Assembly: GCF_900177675.1 (NCBI RefSeq)
Contig: NZ_FXWM01000001.1
Coordinates: 6,023,001-6,087,000 of the forward strand
DNA length: 64,000 nucleotides
Source of the DNA: Bacillus sp. OV166
Lineage (GTDB): Bacteria > Bacillota > Bacilli > Bacillales > Cytobacillaceae
Direction of reading: 5' to 3'
Positions 26,560-34,334 of the stretch are shown piece after piece; within the stretch, counting starts at the first letter, position 1; each line of letters starts with the position of its first letter. The notes under the pieces are model-generated. The model worked only from the letters and a program-made list of their open reading frames with translations. It was not told where the DNA came from and did not search any database. The translations under genes were made by a program, and so were the position numbers.

Positions 26560-26612
26560 GTTGCACTTAAAGTAACGGGGCAGGTTGAATAAGAAAAGCC
26601 CCTTTAATAATA
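26560..26612. repeat. TAACGGG-family intergenic repeat, copy 1
   Basis: TTAAAGTAACGGGGCAGGTT followed by GAATAAGAAAAGCCCCTTT; GGGGC and GCCCC can pair. It lies between the terminator of the fusion gene and the 3' end of the SMR pair. Confidence 0.5.
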
Positions 26613-26683
26613 AGTTGAGTTAAAGAATAGGCTTTTCATATTCCATTATGATAGGTGATATATAATACTTATCCTTTTTTCCG

Positions 26684-26998
26684 TTATGATACAAGTTTTA
26701 ATCCTATTGCTGCACATAAAACCATCGTTATGAAGACCAATCTTTTCCAGTCTTTTGGTTCTCCGTAAAAGAGCATTCCTAATATTGCTCCACCAGAAGC
26801 TCCAATCCCTGTCCATATTGCATATGCTGTTCCCATAGGGAGTGTTTTCATTGAATAAGCTAGAATGATGAAACTTGCTCCAAATCCAATAATTAATAGA
26901 ATCAAGGATTTCAAATTACGGTCCTTATGAAGTTTATTTATCATAGCAACACCAAACATTTCAAATAACCCTGCTAAGAATAAAGAAAACCACGCCAT
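26684..26998 (-). CDS. ykkD: SMR-family guanidinium exporter subunit (YkkD-type)
   Basis: A 104-aa four-helix small multidrug resistance protein (MAWFSLFLAGLFEMFGVAMI start with the conserved Glu13). Its partner overlaps by one base: the stop of the first gene and this ATG share position 26998. Both are under a guanidine-I riboswitch, which marks them as Gdx-type guanidinium/H+ antiporters, probably a heterodimer as for YkkC/YkkD in B. subtilis. The GTGIGASGGAI motif around residue 63 is typical for the subfamily. Confidence 0.9.
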   Translation of the reverse strand: MAWFSLFLAGLFEMFGVAMINKLHKDRNLKSLILLIIGFGASFIILAYSMKTLPMGTAYAIWTGIGASGGAILGMLFYGEPKDWKRLVFITMVLCAAIGLKLVS

Positions 26999-27339
26999 TA
27001 GGAATCAGCCCCTTCCTGAATCTTATCCTTTGTAACTAATTTCAATCCAATTACACCTGCTAGTAACAGTAATATCAAAAGTGACTTACTCACTTTAAAT
27101 GGTTCTCCAAACAGTATAATTTCAGCAATGACAGTGCCTGCTGTACCTAGTCCTACGAAAACTGCATATACAGTTCCTACGGGAAGTTGTCGTCCTGCCA
27201 TAATCATCACATAGAAGCTGATAATAATAGATATAACTGTTCCAGCCCAAGTCCAAAAGTCATCTGCGTGTTTTAATCCAATAACCCAAAATACTTCAAA
27301 TAGAGCCGCAACAAATACTTTAATCCAGTTTGCATTCAT
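26998..27339 (-). CDS. ykkC: SMR-family guanidinium exporter subunit (YkkC-type)
   Basis: A 113-aa four-helix SMR protein, MNANWIKVFVAALFEVFWVI with the essential Glu at about residue 15 and the GLGTAGTVIAEIILFGEPF segment. It is first in the two-gene operon behind the guanidine-I riboswitch. It is expected in the cytoplasmic membrane, exporting guanidinium by proton exchange together with the downstream subunit. Confidence 0.9.
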   Translation of the reverse strand: MNANWIKVFVAALFEVFWVIGLKHADDFWTWAGTVISIIISFYVMIMAGRQLPVGTVYAVFVGLGTAGTVIAEIILFGEPFKVSKSLLILLLLAGVIGLKLVTKDKIQEGADS

Positions 27340-27373
27340 TTAAACATACCTCCAATTTTATTCTTTACCAAAA

Positions 27374-27420
27374 CAAAAAAAGCCTGGGAGATGACTGTAA
27401 ACAGTTTCTCCCAGGCTTTT
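27374..27420 (-). terminator. Guanidine-riboswitch terminator
   Basis: On the minus strand AGCCTGGGAG and CTCCCAGGCT form a 10-bp stem followed by TTTTTTT. It lies between the aptamer and ykkC and is the likely regulated terminator; its first arm overlaps the conserved aptamer end. Confidence 0.9.
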
Positions 27421-27492
27421 ATCCTTCCGTGACACAGCATAGCTGTGAGTTCTCTCTCGGACCAGACCAACATTAAAGTTACGGAACCCTAG
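27381..27492 (-). promoter_or_regulatory. Guanidine-I (ykkC) riboswitch
   Basis: The minus strand reads CTAGGGTTCCG, then GTCTGGTCCGAGAGA, then CACGGAAGGATAAAAGCC, the diagnostic blocks of the ykkC/yxkD guanidine-I class. Guanidine binding should prevent the terminator and turn on the two SMR genes. Confidence 0.95.
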
Positions 27493-27594
27493 AAAACATT
27501 TGGCTTATGCAATTAGTTTTAAATTATACACACATTTATATATTAGTCAATACTAAAATTACAGAAATTAGAGAAGTAGGATTGTGAAACATTA

Positions 27595-27626
27595 TACTTA
27601 AACTAACGGGCAGATTAGTTTAAGTA
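27595..27626. repeat. TAACGGG-family intergenic repeat, copy 2 (best palindrome)
   Basis: TACTTAAACTAA-CGGGCAGA-TTAGTTTAAGTA is a perfect 12-bp inverted repeat with an 8-nt loop. It is the cleanest member of the family. Confidence 0.7.
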
Positions 27627-27627
27627 C

Positions 27628-27670
27628 ATTCCTTCACAAAGTCATAAAAAATATGACTTTGTGAAGGAAT
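27628..27670. repeat. Perfect 19-bp inverted repeat
   Basis: ATTCCTTCACAAAGTCATA is followed after five A by its exact reverse complement. It is one base from the copy-2 repeat and has no T-run, so it is not an ordinary intrinsic terminator. Confidence 0.75.
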
Positions 27671-27756
27671 CGTCTTCATCTAAAAAACAAGCTGCCCACT
27701 AATATATTAACGGGTTCTCTTTTGGAGTACAAAACAGACAAAAAGTAATGCAAATA

Positions 27757-27797
27757 GCCACCTAATTCGCATTTGAATTAGATGGCTTATTTTTGTT
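27757..27797 (+). terminator. Orphan terminator-like hairpin
   Basis: GCCACCTAATTC-6 nt-GAATTAGATGGC followed by TTATTTTT. There is no plus-strand gene ahead of it. It is in the 27493-28055 stretch, where I see only hairpins and repeats. Confidence 0.55.
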
Positions 27798-27865
27798 GGT
27801 ATATAAACGTTTAAGGGTTAATAACTTTGTAGCAAGGAAGCCAGGATTCATATTAAATAATCAGG

Positions 27866-27932
27866 TGCTTTAAGGGAAGATAGACAGAGCTGTTAATGCA
27901 GCTTTCTTTTTTATTGAAGTAACGGGAAATTA
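27866..27932. repeat. TAACGGG-family repeat, copy 3, with internal hairpin
   Basis: CAGGTGCTTTAAGGGAAGA, then a GAGCTG/CAGCTT hairpin with TTTTTT, then ATTGAAGTAACGGG. This shows a recurring composite: half repeat, terminator-like hairpin, half repeat. Confidence 0.5.
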
Positions 27933-28055
27933 CCCTTACCAAAAGAAATAGTCTGCATTAAATTTTTTATTAGTATTTTAGTGACTCAGTTAGTATTTTG
28001 GTTTATATTGGTAAATACAGGTCTAGAGTTTTATATTTAATAGGGGGAAAAAGAC

Positions 28056-29051
28056 TTGATAGAAAAACAAGTAGAATTTAAAAGTGATTTAATATTAAAA
28101 GGCACTTTAGCTTTGCCAGAAAAAGATGGAAAATTTCCTGCGGTTATTATGTTACACGGTTCAGGACCAGGAGATAGAGATTCTAATGTCAAAGGTATTA
28201 AAAATATCGACGTATTTAATACCTTTGCAAAGTATTTTTCAGAAATAGGAGTCGCTTCATTAAGGTACGATAAGAGAGGTGTAAAAGAAAGCGAAGGGTC
28301 TTATCTAGAATGCGGAATGTGGGATTTAGTAAACGATGCAGTCGCAGGAATTCGCTTCTTAAAAAACCATCCTCAAATAGATAACAATAAGATTATTATA
28401 ATGGGACACAGTGAAGGATGCTTGCTTGCACCTGCTGTAAACAAAATAGAACCAGTTGACGGAATTGTATTCCTTTCTGGAGCGGTTGGTAGCCTATCAG
28501 AAGCCATTGATTATCAATTGGGGAAATTTTCTGAGGAAATTAAAATGAAAAAAGGGTTCTTGGGATGGTTATTACGTGTTTTGAAAGCAGACCAAAGAGC
28601 TGTAAAACAAAATAAGAAGACAATGGATAAAGTGAATCGAAGCAAAAAAACGGTAATGAGGATAAGTATGGTAAAAATTAATGCAAAATGGATTAGAGAA
28701 CATCATCAGTATGATGTAGGAGACGATTTACCTTTCGTTGAATGTCCAGTCCTTGCGATAACAGGTTCGAAAGACCTTCAAGTAAATCCTGATGATGCGA
28801 AAAAAATTGCAAGTTTAGTAAAAGGACCATCTGAATATCATATTTTAGAAGGGCTTAACCATATACTTCGAAACCAAGAAGAAGATCTTTCGTTTCTTAA
28901 AATCAAAAAAATATATATGAAAAACTTAGATAAACCATTAGATAGCACTCTTATTTCATTAGTAAATGATTGGCTTAAAAGGACCTATTTAACTGAAATT
29001 ATGTTGGAACCTAAAGTTGGAACATTAAATCTAAAAGAACAAATAAATTAA
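28056..29051 (+). CDS. Alpha/beta hydrolase (dienelactone hydrolase/acyl-peptidase-like)
   Basis: A 331-aa cytoplasmic hydrolase. The oxyanion loop is MLHGSGPGDRDSN, the nucleophile elbow GHSEGC, the acid in TGSKDLQV and the His in GLNHIL, so the catalytic triad is complete. SLRYDKRGVKES is typical of the family. The start is TTG with AGGGGG ten bases upstream. The basic residue-rich insert around 175-200 is lid-like. Substrate is unknown. A TAACGGG repeat follows about 60 bp past the stop. Confidence 0.85.
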   Translation: MIEKQVEFKSDLILKGTLALPEKDGKFPAVIMLHGSGPGDRDSNVKGIKNIDVFNTFAKYFSEIGVASLRYDKRGVKESEGSYLECGMWDLVNDAVAGIRFLKNHPQIDNNKIIIMGHSEGCLLAPAVNKIEPVDGIVFLSGAVGSLSEAIDYQLGKFSEEIKMKKGFLGWLLRVLKADQRAVKQNKKTMDKVNRSKKTVMRISMVKINAKWIREHHQYDVGDDLPFVECPVLAITGSKDLQVNPDDAKKIASLVKGPSEYHILEGLNHILRNQEEDLSFLKIKKIYMKNLDKPLDSTLISLVNDWLKRTYLTEIMLEPKVGTLNLKEQIN

Positions 29052-29111
29052 CGACAGTATAAAGATAAAAGAAAGACTGAATTCCAGATTTCAACCTTAT
29101 TGGATTGACCC

Positions 29112-29157
29112 ATCTTCAACAAACGGGGTGCTTTAATTTAACAAGCAAATAAAAAAG
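29112..29157. repeat. TAACGGG-family repeat, copy 4
   Basis: TTCAACAAACGGGGTGCTTT then AATTTAACAAGC, followed by an A-rich tail. It lies directly behind the hydrolase gene and just before the IS element. Confidence 0.5.
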
Positions 29158-29207
29158 TCGATTCCTTATCTTTGAAGTGACCCCGTAAAGTTAGACACAT
29201 TATTTCG

Positions 29208-30065
29208 TTAGGCAGCTTGTTGGGCATGAACTCGGTATTGAACTGGGCTCATGCCTTTTAATTTTGCCTTGATTCGTTTGTGATTATAGTATTTTATATA
29301 CTTTTCTAGTTCTTGCTTAAAGTGTTCCACACTCTCAAATTCTTTTAGATAAAGAAATTCGGATTTCATAATGCCAAAGAAATTTTCCATAACGGCGTTA
29401 TCGTAACAGTTCCCTTTGCGTGACATACTTTGTGTAATGCCACGTTTACAGAGGGCATGACGGTATTGTTTCATTTGATAATGCCAGCCTTGATCAGAAT
29501 GAATAAGGAGTTTATCCTCGTCCGTTAAGCGGTCAAAAGCTTGATCTAACATTGTTGAAACAAGCGAATAGGTTGGTCTTGAACCAATGGTATATGTAAT
29601 GATTTCCCCGTTAAATAAATCCAACATCGGCGATAAATATAGCTTCTCTCCAAATAGTTTAAACTCCGTTATATCTGTAACCCATTTCACATTTGGTTTT
29701 TCTGCTTGGAAATTGCGATCTAAAAGATTAGGGGCAATCTTCCCAACCTTTCCTTTGTAAGAGCGATATTTTTTTATACGGACAAGACATTTTAATCCTA
29801 GTTCTTGCATGATACGCTGAACTTTTTTATGGTTTGTTTTGTGTCCTCGATTTCTAAGTTCGTCATAAATTGCTTGAATCAATTTTTTTAGCTCTGCATC
29901 TGGATCAGGACGACCAAAATTTTTAACCCAATAATAATAGGTGCTTCGCGGAATGTCTGCGAGCTGTAGAAGTGATTTCACCGGAAATTCATGCCTTAAT
30001 TCATAGACTACCTGCGCTTTGTCTTGTTTGGTGATTTTTCCTTGTATCTTCCCCAAAAATCTCAT
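29208..30065 (-). CDS. IS3-family transposase OrfB (DDE domain)
   Basis: About 285 aa from MRFLGKIQGK. The DDE catalytic residues are visible in WVTDITEF, IHSDQGWHY and NAVMENFFGIMKSE, with RSTYYYW and NHKRIKAKLKGMSPVQYR typical of IS150-group OrfB. It would normally be made as an OrfAB fusion by -1 frameshifting. Here OrfB lies in the +1 frame relative to OrfA, so the canonical fusion is not possible. The catalytic domain itself looks whole. Confidence 0.9.
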   Translation of the reverse strand: MRFLGKIQGKITKQDKAQVVYELRHEFPVKSLLQLADIPRSTYYYWVKNFGRPDPDAELKKLIQAIYDELRNRGHKTNHKKVQRIMQELGLKCLVRIKKYRSYKGKVGKIAPNLLDRNFQAEKPNVKWVTDITEFKLFGEKLYLSPMLDLFNGEIITYTIGSRPTYSLVSTMLDQAFDRLTDEDKLLIHSDQGWHYQMKQYRHALCKRGITQSMSRKGNCYDNAVMENFFGIMKSEFLYLKEFESVEHFKQELEKYIKYYNHKRIKAKLKGMSPVQYRVHAQQAA

Positions 30066-30195
30066 ATTGTTTAATCCACTGGTGAAGCACACTATGATGT
30101 ACACCGATAGAATTAGCAATTGTTTTCCCACCGTCATTACCATTTAAATATTCTTTTACTGATTGTATTTTTTCTTCTGGAGAAAATTTCACCAT
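30001..30195 (-). pseudogene. IS3-family OrfA, truncated
   Basis: From MVKFSPEEKIQSVKEYL the product has the first helix-turn-helix of an IS150-group OrfA (GGKTIANSIGVHHSVLHQWI) but then ends after 64 residues. The second HTH and leucine zipper, about 100 residues, are missing. The junction at FGED runs straight into OrfB-type sequence in another frame, consistent with an internal deletion. Confidence 0.75.
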
Positions 30196-30312
30196 AAAAA
30201 ATGCACCTCGAATTGTTAGAGTGTGTCTAACAATTCGGGTGCAGTTCATCTTCAGGAAATCGGCTTTTTGATGTTGATATTTGGTTAGCGTACAAAATTT
30301 CCGAAATGTTGG

Positions 30313-30978
30313 CGGTACCCTTGTTATCAACATCCAGAAGCCTCTTATAAAATCTTTGCTGAAAGCAGCTTTTATCCGCTAATTGCACACCAAATTACAT
30401 CTAGGAGAATTGTTAAAACTGAATTTATTCTCGGTGTTGCACATATGCTTGTTAATACGATCAATGTTGAGGAATTTCAACATATTCATGAAAAGATAAC
30501 AGAAGTGATTTCGGGACTTGAAACTCTTAGAGCACTATTGTCTACCTCAGAAGTGAATGCTAAATTGGACAAATGGGGGACAATGGTTCCTGATTTTAAC
30601 CCATTAAGCACAGCCATTTTAATATATACCCGCTTTTACCCTCGGTTTTGCGAAATTTTGCAACAAATTGGAGCCAGTGGACTCGTATCGATTCTAAGTG
30701 AAGTTGACTTTTCGTCTGAAATAAAAAATGACCTCGAAATCTACTTACAAGCTACTAATGTAAATGCGAATGAACGAGGAAGACTTTTTCGTTTGGCTTG
30801 GAACATAAGCATGAATGCATTTGGCAGCAGGCAATCGTTATACGAACGTTTCTTTTTTTGTGATCCGATTAAAATGGCCAGTAATATCTATCATAGTTAT
30901 GATAAGAACCAAAGTATCTCCCTGGTAAATACGTTCTTAAAAAATGCTAATGAAAACTCGTCGATTGGCAAAACGTAA
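30313..30978 (+). pseudogene. C-terminal remnant of HpaB-type 4-hydroxyphenylacetate 3-monooxygenase
   Basis: The open frame from about 30289 lacks a proper start and encodes roughly 220 residues matching the C-terminal part of HpaB/PvcC flavin monooxygenases: HPEASYKIFAESSFYPLIAH, REG-like NERGRLFRLAW and FGSRQSLYERFFFCDP with the helical end region. Intact family members are about 480-500 aa, so over half is missing. An ATG at 30445 would give 177 aa, but homology begins upstream of it. The IS element lies directly 5', so insertion with deletion is a plausible cause. Confidence 0.75.
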
Positions 30979-31013
30979 GGCGAACCAAAAGATGTAGTTG
31001 TTCTAATGGACAT

Positions 31014-31047
31014 GGGACAGTCTCCTAAGGCTGTCCCTGAAGTTTTT
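31014..31047 (+). terminator. Terminator-like hairpin after HpaB remnant
   Basis: GGGACAG-10 nt-CTGTCCC, then TGAAGTTTTT. Weak T-run. Confidence 0.5.
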
Positions 31048-31241
31048 CTCCGAATCTTTTAAAAACTCTAGTCCATTTCGCTTGAATGATTGATTCTATC
31101 TTTACACTAACAAAATTTATTTTTTCAATAATTCGGCTTGTTTTAATAATTTAAAGTGTATTGGTCAAAGGAGTCATTTATATATATATATAGAATGAGT
31201 TAGTTCGCTGGTATCCCAATAACCTTAGTAGGAGGAGACTT

Positions 31242-32312
31242 ATGGGAAAAGAAATAAATTTGAATTCTGGAATAGAAATAGGCATCTACACTTTTGGGGA
31301 ACTACTTTGCGATCCTTATACAGGTCAATTAATAAGCGCAAAACAACGTATAAATGAAATTATAGAGGCAGCAAAACTGGCGGATGATGCAGGACTTGAC
31401 GTGTTCGGGATTGGTGAGCACCATCGTTTGGATTTTGCTGTATCATCTCCCCACATTATATTAGCGGCTATTGCCCAAAATACTAGCCAAATTAAGCTGA
31501 TAAGTGCAACAACCGTTCTGAGCACAGTCGATCCTGTCCGTTTATTCGAGGATTTCGCAACATTAGATATTGTTTCAAATGGTCGTTCTGAAATAGTAGC
31601 AGGGCGGGGGGCGTTTTTGGAATCATTTCCACTGTTCGGATATAATCTGGATGACTATGATCGTTTATTCTCCGAGAATATTGAACTTTTATTAAAATTA
31701 AATGAGAATGAGCGTATTACCTGGAAAGGCCATTTCCGCTCGGAGCTTAAGGGTGTAGATATTGCCCCCCGTCCAATTCAACAGAGAATCCCCATTTGGA
31801 TAGGTGTTGGAGGTTCACAAGAAAGTGCAGAACGTACTGGCAGGCTGGGGGAAGGGTTGATGTTAGCGGTGCTTGGAGGAGACCCTATTCAATTTAAGCC
31901 ACTAGTCGAGGCCTATCGGTATGCAGGGTTAAAGGCTGGCCACAATTCAAAAAAACTTAAGGTGGCAATTGGTGCACATGGTTATATTAGTAAAACATCT
32001 CAAAAGGCTAAGGAAGAATTCTACGCTTATTATACAAACTATTTCAAGTCTTTTATGAAAAACGGAGGGCAATTGAAAATCTCTCAAACAGATTTTGAGC
32101 AAATGGCTGGTCCGAATAACAGCTTATTTGTCGGGAGCCCGCAGGAAATTATTGAAAAAATTCTACGCCAACATGAATTGTTTGGACATCAACGCTTCCT
32201 TGCTCAAATTGACATAGGTGGTTTACCTTTTAAAAAAGTTGCTAAAAACATAGAGCTATTAGCAACTAAGGTAGCTCCGGTGGTCCGCAGGGAAACTAAA
32301 AAAGGCTGCTAA
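31242..32312 (+). CDS. LLM-class flavin-dependent oxidoreductase (luciferase-like monooxygenase)
   Basis: A 356-aa protein of the bacterial luciferase superfamily (F420/FMN-dependent TIM barrel). Marks are FGIGEHHRLDFAVSSPHIIL, ATTVLSTVDPVRLFEDFATL, GRSEIVAGRGAF and PIWIGVGGSQESAERTGRLG. Such enzymes oxidise small organics using reduced flavin delivered by a separate reductase; the substrate is unknown. A strong TAGGAGGAG lies upstream of the ATG. The HpaB-like remnant upstream is another flavin monooxygenase, so a former oxidative module is possible. Confidence 0.9.
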   Translation: MGKEINLNSGIEIGIYTFGELLCDPYTGQLISAKQRINEIIEAAKLADDAGLDVFGIGEHHRLDFAVSSPHIILAAIAQNTSQIKLISATTVLSTVDPVRLFEDFATLDIVSNGRSEIVAGRGAFLESFPLFGYNLDDYDRLFSENIELLLKLNENERITWKGHFRSELKGVDIAPRPIQQRIPIWIGVGGSQESAERTGRLGEGLMLAVLGGDPIQFKPLVEAYRYAGLKAGHNSKKLKVAIGAHGYISKTSQKAKEEFYAYYTNYFKSFMKNGGQLKISQTDFEQMAGPNNSLFVGSPQEIIEKILRQHELFGHQRFLAQIDIGGLPFKKVAKNIELLATKVAPVVRRETKKGC

Positions 32313-32428
32313 AAGAAAAACCTTTAGTAGCTTTAGCTAGCAATTGCTATAACTGTATCCGTTGGATTACGGCCCTCGGTATTGTGGAGTTCAAAAGTTT
32401 GATCAAAATCATAAACTATGTTTTTCCA

Positions 32429-32470
32429 TTAAAGGGCGCAATTCTGTAGCAAGAATTGTGCTCTTTCTTT
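32429..32470 (+). terminator. Terminator downstream of LLM gene
   Basis: GCGCAATTCT-7 nt-AGAATTGTGC (one wobble pair) followed by TCTTTCTTT. About 120 bp past the stop. Confidence 0.6.
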
Positions 32471-32554
32471 ATGTTAATGGATCATTTAACTTAATAAGAC
32501 TTCCAGATAAAACTGGATATTTATGTTAATATTGGTGTGAGATTGTGAAGAAAT

Positions 32555-32610
32555 GTACTTAAACTATAGAAGCAGGTTAGTTCAATAAAGAAAAAAATTT
32601 TTGGAAGGTC
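32555..32610. repeat. TAACGGG-family repeat, copy 5 (degenerate)
   Basis: GTACTTAAACTATAGAAGCA then GGTTAGTTCAATAAAG. The core CGGG is lost but both arms and the preceding GATTGTGAAG context match copies 2 and 7. Confidence 0.45.
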
Positions 32611-32711
32611 TTTTTTTCCAATGGTACATAAAAAAGTAAGTAATTGAAATAATATGAAAGGGTATTTATCAGTTGGATTTAAAATAGTTAACTTATTTAA
32701 AGAGGGATGTT

Positions 32712-33191
32712 ATGTACTGGAATGGTGTATTAAAAAGATTAGACCTATTTGCTAAAGGTTCGTGGTTTATTTATCTAATAGGATCAATACTGCTATCTCT
32801 TTCTATTACTACAACTAAAAATATTTCACGGAGAGAGTGGCTTTTACTTTTTGGAATGATTGGTTTTTATGGTTGGATGGCTAACATTATCTTATTTTTT
32901 ATATTTGATCAAATGGATTCAGGAGATCCCTCTATTGGTGGTATACCTGATATTTTTATGTTTGTAATTGGACCAGCTGCAACTGCGATCTTGTTTTTAA
33001 ATCGATATAACACTCCTACAAAGTTAATCAGGGTAATTTTCTTTTCAATGTTATCTTTTCTAGTGGAATATATATTAGGGAAATTAGGTTTTTTAAAATT
33101 AAAAGGTTGGAAACCTGTTTACTCAATCCCTTTTTATTTGTTGCTATTTGGGATTGTTCTACCTTGGACATTAAAAATTATAAGAAAATAA
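32712..33191 (+). CDS. Four-helix membrane protein, unknown (CBO0543-like)
   Basis: A 159-aa membrane protein with four to five hydrophobic helices (about residues 20-32, 44-67, 83-95, 105-120 and 135-153). The C-terminal LGKLGFLKLKGWKPVYSIPF resembles the CBO0543 group of uncharacterised clostridial/bacillar membrane proteins, from memory and unverified. AAAGAGGG precedes the ATG. It is flanked on both sides by TAACGGG-type repeats. Function cannot be assigned. Confidence 0.65.
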   Translation: MYWNGVLKRLDLFAKGSWFIYLIGSILLSLSITTTKNISRREWLLLFGMIGFYGWMANIILFFIFDQMDSGDPSIGGIPDIFMFVIGPAATAILFLNRYNTPTKLIRVIFFSMLSFLVEYILGKLGFLKLKGWKPVYSIPFYLLLFGIVLPWTLKIIRK

Positions 33192-33210
33192 TAAAGAGGT
33201 AAATTAAATT

Positions 33211-33278
33211 TTCTAACTTCACGGAAAGGGGGCAAGAGTTGAAACTAGGGGATCGCTGCGGCGATTCTTTTTTTATAA
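33211..33278. repeat. TAACGGG-family repeat, copy 6, with terminator hairpin
   Basis: CTTCACGGAAAGGGGGCAAG and AGTTGAAAC, then ATCGC-TGCG-GCGAT followed by TTTTTTT. It sits 20 bp behind the membrane protein gene and provides its terminator. Confidence 0.55.
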
Positions 33279-33295
33279 TGAAATCAAAGATTGTG

Positions 33296-33394
33296 AAATA
33301 ATGTACTTAAACATCGGGTGCAAGAGTTCAAGAATGGGTTGCTGCAGCAGCATCTTTTTTTCTTATTGAACTTACGAAACAGGATAGTTAAATA
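33296..33394. repeat. TAACGGG-family repeat, copy 7, composite
   Basis: GTACTTAAACATCGGGTGCA and AGAGTTCAAG, then a TTGCTGCAGCAGCA hairpin with TTTTTTT, then CTTATTGAACTTACGAAACA and GGATAGTTAAATAAG. It has the same half-hairpin-half order as copies 3 and 12. Confidence 0.6.
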
Positions 33395-33551
33395 AGGTAT
33401 TTACAATTGCAAAGATGAATTATATATATCCCCAAAAAAGTATTCTTTTCTATTGATTTTAGAGGATTTTGAGTATTTTTTTAACTTGATGTGCATTTGA
33501 TGCTACCTTAATATAAACAAGTGTAAAAGTTTCTAAATAAGAGGTGTAATT

Positions 33552-33977
33552 ATGAAGTTTGATGAGTTTACAGTTGGACAGGTGTTTGAAACTAAGTCCT
33601 TCAAAATGACAAAAGCGGATATTATGAGATTTGCAGGAGAATTTGATCCTCAATATATGCATTTAGATGAGGAAAAAGCAAAGCAGGGGAGATTTGATGG
33701 AATCATCGCTTCCGGACTACATACATTAAGCATTTCAGTAAGGCTTTGGATTGAACAAGGTATCTATGGTGATGATATCATCGCTGGAACAGGGATGAAT
33801 AATATGAAATTTATAAAACCGGTGTATCCAGGTGATGAATTGTATACCATCGCCGAGGTTATCGATAAGAAAGAGACGAAGAATGAATCGGGAATCATTA
33901 CTGTATTGTTATCTACTTACAACGATAAAGAAGATAAAGTATTAGAAGTAGACCTGTCGGGATTGATTAAGCGATGA
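33552..33977 (+). CDS. MaoC-like hot-dog fold dehydratase
   Basis: A 141-aa MaoC-domain protein. FAGEFDPQYMHLDEEKAK carries the catalytic Asp/His hydratase signature (D-P-x-x-x-H), and RFDGIIASGLHTLSISVRL is the following conserved segment. The family hydrates or dehydrates 2-enoyl-CoA esters (R-specific) or related thioesters. No acyl-CoA genes are near, so the pathway is unknown. AAGAGGTG precedes the ATG. A TAACGGG repeat follows about 95 bp downstream. Confidence 0.9.
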   Translation: MKFDEFTVGQVFETKSFKMTKADIMRFAGEFDPQYMHLDEEKAKQGRFDGIIASGLHTLSISVRLWIEQGIYGDDIIAGTGMNNMKFIKPVYPGDELYTIAEVIDKKETKNESGIITVLLSTYNDKEDKVLEVDLSGLIKR

Positions 33978-34072
33978 TGTGTTGTAATTGAAAATAAGTG
34001 AAATAATCTACAGAAGTCAATTACGGCTTATGGGTTGAGTATTTTCATAATTTCATTTTTGGAAAGGGTCTT

Positions 34073-34152
34073 ATTCCACTAACGGGTGCGATTGTTCAAT
34101 AAGAACAGTCGCTATTCTTGTTACGCTAACGAAGCAGTTACTTGAAGAAAGA
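34073..34152. repeat. TAACGGG-family repeat, copy 8
   Basis: TTCCACTAACGGGTGCGATT and GTTCAATAAGAAC, then a GTCGCTATTCTTG stretch, then GCTAACGAAGCAGTTACTTG. Two half-repeats enclose a short hairpin-prone spacer. Confidence 0.6.
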
Positions 34153-34213
34153 AATGTTTAATTTGTTATTGAATTAATAATGAAGGATTTTTTGGTGAAG
34201 GGGTTTTATCTAA

Positions 34214-34307
34214 ATGGAAAACGTAAGATATTTAATCGAAACAAAGAAAACCTGGTTTTGATGAATCGGATATAAAGCTGGCTGAAGAAAAGTTAGGTGT
34301 GATTTAA
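34214..34307 (+). pseudogene. SMI1/KNR4 (SUKH) immunity-type gene fragment, frameshifted
   Basis: From ATG 34214 (GAAGGGG upstream) the frame gives MENVRYLIETKK. One base over, it continues PGFDESDIKLAEEKLGV before a stop at 34305. PGFxExxIxxAEEKLGVxLP is the N-terminal signature of SMI1/KNR4 (SUKH) proteins, many of which are immunity proteins to contact-dependent or polymorphic toxins. The rest, usually 100 residues or more, is missing. Confidence 0.5.
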
Positions 34308-34334
34308 GCCCTACTTTCTTTCCACTTAATTGTC

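Larger units (their letters stand above)
29173..30248 (-). mobile_element. IS3-family (IS150-group) insertion sequence, internally deleted
   Basis: The ends are 27-bp imperfect inverted repeats beginning TGAAGTGACCCCG and TGAACTGCACCCG and both ending GTTAGACACA (about 21 of 27 identical). TCTT flanks both sides (29169-29172 and 30249-30252), a likely 4-bp target duplication. At 1076 bp it is about 350 bp shorter than typical IS150-group elements. The missing part is the distal orfA region, so this copy is probably immobile by itself. Confidence 0.85.
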
